From NCBI GenBank assembly GCA_022036555.1, contig CM039126.1, positions 16,525,263 to 16,589,262 of the forward strand: a DNA stretch of 64,000 nt. Reading direction: 5' to 3'. Positions 57,301-64,000 of this stretch are shown here, piece by piece. The translations under genes and the position numbers were made by a program. Source of the stretch: Microstegium vimineum. Its lineage: Eukaryota; Streptophyta; Magnoliopsida; Poales; Poaceae. Under the pieces are notes generated by a model. That model was not told where the DNA came from and did no database searches. It saw nothing but the letters and a program-made list of their open reading frames with translations. Within the stretch, counting starts at the first letter, position 1, and every line of letters starts with the position of its first letter.

Positions 57301-57958
57301 CCAATTCAGTGATGTGAAGAACCAGTCAAGCTGTTCAAGGAGGGGATCAAGTTGCATGTTACTCCAAGTGTAGGCTCTTCCTTTCAGCTGCAATTCCATA
57401 AGCCCGAGGTGAGCAATTGCTTCATTGAAAGTAAAGGTGTCCAAAAGATTTCCTCCAGGCTTGTTACGATTCTGCAAGGGTCTGTAAAAATTAAAATCTC
57501 CCAAGAACAACCAATTGGATGTATCCGGTATGTGGTGACTTTTGAACCAATCAATGAAATGTGATCTTTCAGGCTCATCACAGGGCCCATAAACTGTTGT
57601 TAACCGCCAACAACTTAGATTGTGTACTGATGTGAACTCTAAGGTGATCCCAAAGGATCTTTTCTCAATGACAGCACCCTTGAAGGTAGAGCTGTTCCAA
57701 CCCACCAAAATACCACCCGAAGCCCCTCGTGATGGGATGAAATCAAAAACTATCAAAGCGCTTAGGAGCTATTTTCCTGACAAAAGCAGAGTCAAAGTGT
57801 TCTTTTTTTGTTTCTTGGAGGCAGAAGATGGAGCAGGCACTCTCTTCGATCTTATTTCTTACTGCATCCCATTTTTCCGAAGCATTAACACCCCTTATAT
57901 TCCAACACAGAATTTGCCAATTTCTACAATTCATTTGAACGTGTTGGAGTTGAAGCAT
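54341..57958 (-). pseudogene. LINE ORF2: endonuclease and reverse transcriptase
   Basis: Starts near 57958 with the endonuclease (ILCWNIRGVN, CLQETKK). An extra T near 57752 shifts the frame into 56881-57756 (FLGDFNFYR and onward). A TGA at about 56881 and a TAG at about 56611 follow. Then the long frame 54928-56580 holds the polymerase: NDKAPGPDGFNG, LDFEKAFDTIEH, GVREGDPLSPLLF and the catalytic box YVDDTLF, where LINEs usually have YADD or FADD. The last frame, 54341-54961, has the zinc-binding region CVMCDLQVDEDIEHLFFDC. These lesions make it non-functional. Confidence 0.9.
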
Positions 57959-58186
57959 GGGCTGTGACGTCTAGCGAGCACAGGGGGATAACAAATGGTG
58001 CGGACACTACCACTGGATAAGAAAGGAGATGTCTGATTAACAAACCCAAAAGAAACAAAAGCACACCGACACCCATCGTTTAACATGTTCCAAGCACTGA
58101 AAAAACTAAACAAGTTTGGGCGAGATAACGAAAGGATCCAACAAAAGAAAAACAGAGACATAGCTCCGAGGCATCGTAGGTAGCTT

Positions 58187-58720
58187 CTAATCATTAGTTG
58201 GAGCTTCGGGGGCATACGCCATCATCAGGGCATCGTTCGACATCTCACTAGGAGCAATGCTGCAGTTGATTCCCCAGCTGCGAAGGAGGTCAAGGGGAAT
58301 GGGGCCCATCTGGCCAGTGGACTCGTCGATCAAGACTGCTGCAGGCTTCTTCCTTTTCTTGGACGGTTCTCCTTCAAGACAAACAGTTCGGATGTGATAA
58401 CCTTCCTTGGCACTTCTAATTCTGCTGCTTCTGCGAACTGCAGTTTCCACCACTGGAGTAGAGTGGTTGACGGGAGAGAAAGCCTCTGCATGTTTCTCAT
58501 GGCCTGGTGGGCTGACTAGCCAATTCAAATTCAAATTCTGAGGAGATGTGCTGCATTGAGATCTGGCCCAGATCAGAGGTGAGAGGTAGCATTGGGGCTC
58601 TTTCTGTAGGGGATCCAGACACCACAAAGGTTCCCAAATCAGATGTTTGAGACAACATTGGGGCTCTATCATTTGGAGAACCAGCATTGGGGCTCTTTCA
58701 TTTGGAGAACCAGACACCAC
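58187..58720 (-). pseudogene. LINE ORF1 C-terminal remnant
   Basis: An open frame of 177 codons directly upstream of ORF2 in the same orientation. The N-terminal part holds three degenerate repeats of a GAGCCCCAATG-containing unit, and the middle has a basic stretch (RRSSRIRSAKEGY, then SKKRKK). I infer the tail of ORF1 from its position and basic character. The nucleic-acid-binding zinc knuckle usual for ORF1 is not visible. Confidence 0.55.
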
Positions 58721-58914
58721 AGAAGTAACAACATGAAGTGCCTCCTGATTTGGACCGGGTTGTGTAATTCAGGGATAGGGCTATAAAAAACATGTTTGTC
58801 TTATGGAATGATGAATTGGTCGCGGATTTGCTCTTGTGACCATGTTTTGTGACTGGGCAATCGTGATTTATGTGTGAATTCAAACCATCATATATGTTGA
58901 AAAACAAACATGAA

Positions 58915-59216
58915 CTGGGCATTCGTGATTTTAGTGATCCTATAAAATCATCATGTATGGTGAAAAACCAATTTATTCCTTGCTTTCTATTGATCTTACA
59001 AGAAAGCCTTGGCACATGTTCTCTGCAGGCACACACTTATGTCACTATGTACTCCAATGGCTTACTCAGGATGTTTTTGAAAGCCTACCAATAACATGTG
59101 TGGTTGCATGCGTTTTTGTGTGAAGTCAAACCATATTTCATTTTGTCACTATTGTATACTTTATCTCAAGAACTGAAATCAAACCGTGGTGCAGCTCGTT
59201 TAAATTGGACACCAAC
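58915..59216 (-). repeat. Dispersed repeat, copy B
   Basis: Reverse complement of the flanks of the MITE at 44561-45228, without the MITE. It is cut at 59216 by the CACTA element. In copy A the sequence continues past this point (caacagtaagga on the matching strand), which gives the CACTA empty site. Confidence 0.75.
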
Positions 59217-59227
59217 CACTACTACAT

Positions 59228-59440
59228 GATTTATTTGCCGCAGCGCTGGCATTTGGTGCCCGGATGCGGACATCTTAAGAGTCCGCTGCGGTAAACCGGT
59301 GGCCAGTTTGGGCAGCTGGCCACTGCGTTGCCCGCTGCAGTTATTCCATTTACCGCAGCGGGCCACATAACCCGCCCGCTGCAGTAAATGAGCATCTACC
59401 GTAGTGGGCAGCATAAGGCGCCTGCTGCGGTTATCCCCTT
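59228..59440. repeat. CACTA left subterminal repeats
   Basis: Several direct and inverted copies of a GCTGCGGTAAA / TTTACCGCAGC unit. In En/Spm these are binding sites for the element-encoded DNA-binding protein. Confidence 0.8.
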
Positions 59441-59514
59441 CCTATATATAGCAGCAGCCCTCCCTCCTTCTTCCCCACAACTTCTCCTCTTGCAAAACGT
59501 GGGGGGGGGGGGGG

Positions 59515-59980
59515 GGAGGTTTTGCCTGAATTTTTCACCAAATCTTCAAATTCAGTTTTAGAGCTTTGATTTGGGGGAGTAGGACACGAATAGAGGTACA
59601 TGATTGCTCTCCCACCCCTCTTTCTCCCTCGTTTTCTCTCTTTTTAGTGCAATTCCTCATGTGGATCTAGATCTAGATCCATGGGATCCACCATGCATGG
59701 ATCTAGATCTAGTTTGTGTTTTTAGTCTAGATTCTTCATAGATCCATGTACTAGATCATATAAAACCTATGTTTTTTAATCTAGATTCACCGGTGTGGCT
59801 AAAGTTTTGTCTTGATCGATCTCTCATCTTGTTGGGGCGGAGTTATTGCCGAATTTTTCACTAAATCATCAAATTGAGTTTTAGAGCTTTGATTTGGGGA
59901 GGAGAGGGCAATAAGAGGTACATGATTGCTCTTCCACTCACCTATTTCTCTCTTTTATTCTCACTTTTTAGTACGATATG
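59515..59980 (+). repeat. Duplicated leader segment in CACTA
   Basis: About 140 bp at 59520-59660 (tttttcaccaaatcttcaaa onward) is repeated with changes at 59838-59976. Both copies share ttttagagctttgatttgggg and gaggtacatgattgctct. A run of G (about 19) lies just before at 59500-59518. Confidence 0.75.
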
Positions 59981-60067
59981 TCTCATCATGTGTGTCTAGA
60001 TTCATGAATAATTAGTAGATCTATTTTTTATATAGCACTTTGTTGTTTTGTCGTGTGTTAAGCTACG

Positions 60068-61798
60068 ATGGACATGTCCGAATGGATGTACCACATTGAT
60101 AGAGTGCTTGATCTTCGGTACCTTAGCGAATTGAGGAAGTTTATGGCAGCTGCGAAAGCTCATCGTGCTAGTTTAAAGCGGACGACAACCGCATGTCCAT
60201 GTTCTAAATGCCGGAACCTCAGAGGCTACCCAGATGGTACGATGCAATCACATCTGATTGTCAATGGGTTTATGGAGGGTTACATGGTTTGGACTTCTCA
60301 TGGTGAACAAAGTCTCGATGTGAGTTACAGTGTATCTGGAGTGAGCTCGTCGATGGCGATAGTGAACAACCAAGATCATGTTCGACCACCACCACCTTCT
60401 ATGCCAGTGCCAGCCGCCACCGACGACGGGAACAATTCTCGTGACTACATCACTGTGGATGAACTGCTCGAGAACATTGCAGATGATGGTGCCGATAACT
60501 GTGACACTACTGAAGATGCTAATCTGAGGGAACCCGAAGATGTCCAGCTCTTTGAGGATCTAGTCAACCACATCGACGAGGATGATGTTATGTTTGGTAA
60601 CCCAAAGTGGTTGGAGAATTTTAGGGAGATGATGCAGGCGGCAGTTGATCCTCTATACCCAGATGGTGGAAAATGTCCGGAGGGGTGCACGACGCTCCGT
60701 TTCAACCTCCATCTGCTGATGATGAAGGCTCGACATGGTTGGTCAGACATTGGCTTCAATGAGTTGTTAAGTTACCTTTGCACCACGTACCCTACGGGTA
60801 ACAAGGTGCAAGCTAATACATATCGAGCGAAGAAGCTGATCCGTCCAGTGGCGATGAAAGTTAGAAAGTTTGATGCCTGCCCTAACCACTGCATCATGTA
60901 CCAGGGCGAGAAGTATGAGAACATGACTAGTTGTCCACACTATGGATTCAGTCGGTACAAGAGGAATGCTGGTTGCCGCGTGGATGCAGACGACGATCTT
61001 TCGAACAACAACAAGAAGAAGACCAGTGCTGCGGCCAAGCAGATCTTGGCTCAGCAAGACGAGGAAGAAGAAGGTTACATGCTGAGGAAAAGCCCCACAC
61101 TATCTGTGTGGTACCTACCTGTGGTCAATCGTCTGCGTACACTGTTCGGGAATCCAGAGGATGCGAAGCTGATGTCATGGCATGCATCTCCTGATCGGGT
61201 CAAGAACGATGGCAAGCTACGACACCCCTCTGATGGACAGCAGTGGAAGAATTTCGATAAGGACTACCCTAAGTTTCGTGACGAGCCCAGACATGTCTGG
61301 TTCGCGCTGAGTACCGATGGGATGAACCCGTTCGGTGAGCTAAGCAGCTTGCACAGTACTCGGCCAGTCATCCTCAGCATCTACAACCTACCTCCCTGGG
61401 TGTGTCTGAAGCGCATGTACCTTATGTTGACGATGCTTATCTCTGGACCGAGGCAGCCCGACAATGATATAGATGTCCTCCTAGTGCCGCTCATGGAGGA
61501 AATGCAGATGCTATTTGATGTTGGGGTCGAGATGATGGATGCGTACAAAAAGGAGAGCTTCACACTTAAAGCCATCATCTTTGTCACCATCACCGATTAC
61601 CCCGGTCTCTTCTCACTATCGGGGCAGATCAAAGGGAAGACTGGATGTGTAGTTTGCATCAACGGGACTTGCTACACTTACCTTTCGAGTTCCACCAAGA
61701 TGGTCTACACTCGGCATAGAAGGTTCCTTAAGGCCAAACACAGGTATAGAAGAAGTGATATGAATGAGTACTTTGATAATAAGGATGAGCCACAATGA
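60068..61798 (+). CDS. TNP2-type CACTA transposase, N-terminal two-thirds
   Basis: Opens at ATG 60068 and runs 576 codons. Residues about 4-75 form the transposase-associated domain, with the cysteine pair CPCSKC. The Tnp2 transposase domain follows, with ANTYRAKKLIRPV, CPNHCIMYQGE, CPHYGFSRYK, NPEDAKLMSWH, WFALSTDGMNPFGE and TDYPGLFSLSGQIKGKTGC. These carry out cutting at the CACTA ends in this family. The frame ends at a TGA (61796) where homologous proteins continue, and the sequence downstream is recognisably the rest of the same protein. The product would be truncated. The long leader with two copies of one segment is described separately. Confidence 0.88.
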   Translation: MDMSEWMYHIDRVLDLRYLSELRKFMAAAKAHRASLKRTTTACPCSKCRNLRGYPDGTMQSHLIVNGFMEGYMVWTSHGEQSLDVSYSVSGVSSSMAIVNNQDHVRPPPPSMPVPAATDDGNNSRDYITVDELLENIADDGADNCDTTEDANLREPEDVQLFEDLVNHIDEDDVMFGNPKWLENFREMMQAAVDPLYPDGGKCPEGCTTLRFNLHLLMMKARHGWSDIGFNELLSYLCTTYPTGNKVQANTYRAKKLIRPVAMKVRKFDACPNHCIMYQGEKYENMTSCPHYGFSRYKRNAGCRVDADDDLSNNNKKKTSAAAKQILAQQDEEEEGYMLRKSPTLSVWYLPVVNRLRTLFGNPEDAKLMSWHASPDRVKNDGKLRHPSDGQQWKNFDKDYPKFRDEPRHVWFALSTDGMNPFGELSSLHSTRPVILSIYNLPPWVCLKRMYLMLTMLISGPRQPDNDIDVLLVPLMEEMQMLFDVGVEMMDAYKKESFTLKAIIFVTITDYPGLFSLSGQIKGKTGCVVCINGTCYTYLSSSTKMVYTRHRRFLKAKHRYRRSDMNEYFDNKDEPQ

Positions 61799-63648
61799 CT
61801 TCCAATGCCACAGACAAAGTGGGGGCCAAAGGTGTATGAGATGGTGAAGGATATGGATGAGATCGAGTTCGGTAAGAAGAAGAAACCACCAGAGGAAGGG
61901 ACAAAACCGAATAGGAAGTGAAAGCGCGACAAGCAGGCATCTCCTGATGACGATGTCCCAGTCGTCCCTTTCAAGAAGTCGATCTTCTTTAAGTACCTGT
62001 CGTACTAGAAAACACTACATACACCCCATGCAATCGACTGCATGCACCTCGAGAAGAATGTGTTTGAGAGCACGATCGGTGTTCTGCTAGACATCTCGGC
62101 AAGACGAAGGATGGGATCAAGTCACAGACCGATCTTGTGAACCAGGGCATTAGAAAGGAACTCCACCCTGGAAAGCCTCAGAACGGTAAAGTTGATATCC
62201 CATTGGCTGCATACAACCTCACGCATGCCGAGAAGGTGACCTTTTGCAAATTGATGAGGGGTATCAAGGTGCCGACCGGTTTCTCCTCCAACATCAAGAG
62301 ACTGGTCTCCATGAAAGACCTCACAATGATCGGCTACAACTCACATGACTGTCGCGTCATGCTCATGGTGTTCCTTCCAATATTGATAAGAGCTATCAGT
62401 CCAGAATATGTGAAGATGGTGATAACACGTATGTCATACTTCTTTAACCGCATCACGTAGAAGGTCATCGATAAGGCAAAGTTGCTTGCCTTAAAGGAGT
62501 TCATCGTGGAGACCCTCTGTCAGCTCGAGATGTGCTTTCCACCGGCTTTTTTAGACATTATGCCACACCTGATGATGCACATGGTTGACCAGATCGAGCA
62601 ATTGGGCCTAGTGTACCTACACTAGATGTGGACGTACGAGCGCTTTATGTCCACCTTGAACAGGTATGTCCATAACCGTGCTTACCCTGAAGGTTCTATG
62701 ATCGAGGCGTACACAACCGAGGAGTCAATCAACTTGTGTATGAGGTACATTAAAGACGCGAGGGCGATTGGGTTGCCTGTTCACCCGCACGAGGGAAGAA
62801 CCGAAGGGATAGGGTGCGTGGCCCGGAAAGTGCGCACTGATATACCTAACAAAGAGGTAGAAGAAGCTCATTATAGCATCCTCCATCAGTTGGTGAGCAT
62901 GGAAAAATACGTCGAACAACACCTGGAAGAGCTTTGCACCGCTCATGATGGAAAGCGCATGGAGGAATGGGTCCAGAAAGAGCAGAGGAACAGTTTTGTA
63001 CAATGGATCAAAGAGCAAGAAATATTGCTTGATGACGATGACAGTGACACTGTAAAGAAGCTTGCGCAAGGCCCGTCGACCCAAGTCACCACGTGGCAAG
63101 GGTATGATGTGAAGGGGTACATGTTTCACACGAAAGACAAGGACAACAAGAGTGCGGCACAGAAATGTGGTGTTCGATACGAGGGCATAGACGAGTTGAC
63201 ACAAAAGAGGACACAATTCTATGGGTAGATCGAACAAATATGGGACCTAGACTATGGACTCAACTTACGCATAACCGGTTTCAAGTGCCATTGGGTCAAC
63301 CCGAAATAAGTTGTAGTGGACAATTATGGGTTAACCACCGTGAACCTCAAAAGCACAGGCTACAAAGATGACCAATGGGTACTTGCAACCAATGTAGCGC
63401 AAGTGGCGTACTGTATCTATCCATCGGATACAAAGAAGCATGTGGTCATGTCCGGAAAGCAACGGATCGTGGGAGCTGATGGGGTGCAAAGCCCCGAGCA
63501 GTACAACAACTACGCGGAGCTCTAGCTTTTTACATATCATGAAAAGAAGATCAAGGTTGTCGAGGTCAGTTGCAAGCATAGCAAGATGAAGCCCTGGGCA
63601 TGGAGTGGCAATGAGAAGAGGGTCGTGAAAGCTCCCGCACAAAAATGA
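61799..63648 (+). pseudogene. TNP2 transposase C-terminal part, decayed
   Basis: Continues the transposase after the stop at 61796. Further stops lie at 61919 (TGA), 62006 (TAG), 62458 (TAG), 62623 (TAG), 63226 (TAG), about 63307 (TAA) and 63523 (TAG). A single-base loss near 62099 shifts the frame. Recognisable blocks are DCMHLEKNVFESTIGVLLD (near 62040), YNSHDCRVMLMVFLPI (near 62335) and MWTYERFMSTLNRYV (62626), typical of the DUF4218 region of these transposases. The last in-frame stop is at 63646-63648. At 62006 a tryptophan (TGG) is expected, and at 62623 probably a glutamine (CAG). Confidence 0.82.
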
Positions 63649-63827
63649 GATGTGTGCCACACTTTTTTGTAATAATGTAGACCAATACAAGTTTGTGACA
63701 TGTGAACCTGGTTATAAATATAGATATTGATGAGTTTGACAAACTTTGTATTCATAGCTTTTCTATTTGAATCCATTTACACTTTGAAAACTTCAAGTCA
63801 AAACATAATTACGACATCGGCCGGGAT

Positions 63828-63945
63828 ACAATGCCCACTGCGGTAAATGCATTTAATGCAGGGGACAACATGAACGCCGCTGCGGTAAATGATTTACCGC
63901 AGCGGGCAGTTAGGTTGGCCGCTGCGGTAAATGCATATGTATTTA
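63828..63945. repeat. CACTA right subterminal repeats
   Basis: Inverted and direct copies of ctgcggtaaatgcat and tttaccgcagcggg, the same unit as on the left side of the element. The final CACTA terminus is not seen before position 64000. Confidence 0.75.
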
Positions 63946-64000
63946 AGGCTCGCTACCGCGTCTGATTTTCTAACTTCGCGGTTTCAATTTCATAAGACCC

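Larger units (their letters stand above)
54243..58740 (-). mobile_element. Near-complete L1-like LINE, decayed
   Basis: A minus-strand non-LTR retrotransposon. The 3' end is marked by an A-run (plus-strand ttttttttt at about 54241-54250), and the body reaches into the C-terminal part of ORF1 near 58740. The first half of ORF1 and the 5' UTR are absent, so it is 5'-truncated or joined there to other repeat DNA. The right boundary is approximate and no target duplication was identified. Confidence 0.85.
59217..64000 (+). mobile_element. CACTA (En/Spm) transposon, left part
   Basis: Begins CACTACTACATG at 59217, with AAC at 59214-59216 as the presumed 3-bp target duplication. Subterminal arrays of the motif GCTGCGGTAAATG and its complement occupy about 59228-59440 and recur at 63828-63940, so the right end is near or just beyond the window edge. 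The interior holds a TNP2-type transposase reading left to right. No TNPA/TNP1-like second gene is seen. Confidence 0.85.

Noticed and set aside
59228..59440. CRISPR-like or palindromic array
   Set aside because: The repeats are mixed direct and inverted GCTGCGGTAAA units typical of CACTA subterminal regions, in a eukaryotic genome, with no regular spacers.

Overview
This is a piece of a plant nuclear genome, almost certainly a grass (Poaceae). The evidence is one intron-rich nuclear gene and a dense mix of Ty1/copia elements, a Cassandra TRIM with 5S rRNA-like sequence in its LTRs, Stowaway- and Tourist-type MITEs, L1-like LINEs and a CACTA (En/Spm) transposon. No species is assigned.

Layout. 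Positions 1-12328 are a heavily corrupted second copy of 33334-46561, followed by a 100-N gap (12329-12428). The copy is nearly clean at both ends and riddled with substitutions and deletions in the middle, so it looks like an unpolished or falsely duplicated contig. From 12968 to 37867, on the minus strand, lies the only host gene recognised: an importin-9-type karyopherin with 33 exons. The exons were placed by hand and join without a frame break into 1027 codons from ATG to stop. One intron is of the U12 AT-AC class and two are GC-AG. Its 12.5-kb intron 14 holds a Tourist-like element and two complete copia elements (18709-23822 and 24120-29781), both antisense to the gene and each with an intact 5-bp target-site duplication. 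Smaller MITEs and a LINE 3' fragment sit in other introns.

Upstream of the gene (37.9-64 kb) everything recognised is mobile DNA. There is a Stowaway element, a reverse-oriented TRIM (40119-40717), and a Cassandra TRIM (40826-43239) split by a 1.5-kb unclassified insertion. A MITE (44713-45090) follows, then a third copia element on the minus strand (45408-52510) that is itself split by a 5'-truncated LINE (48075-49895). Next come a longer decayed minus-strand LINE (54243 to about 58740) and a CACTA element that starts at 59217 and runs to or past the window end, carrying a decayed TNP2-type transposase.

How it fits together. The importin gene would make a nuclear import receptor and appears intact. 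The mobile elements are mostly dead, with frameshifts and stop codons, many of them CAG-to-TAG or CGA-to-TGA changes, which fits deamination of methylated cytosine in silenced DNA. No new biological system was found. The points most worth checking are the corrupted duplicate, the AT-AC intron, an in-frame cryptic exon in intron 14, and the unclassified insertion inside Cassandra.
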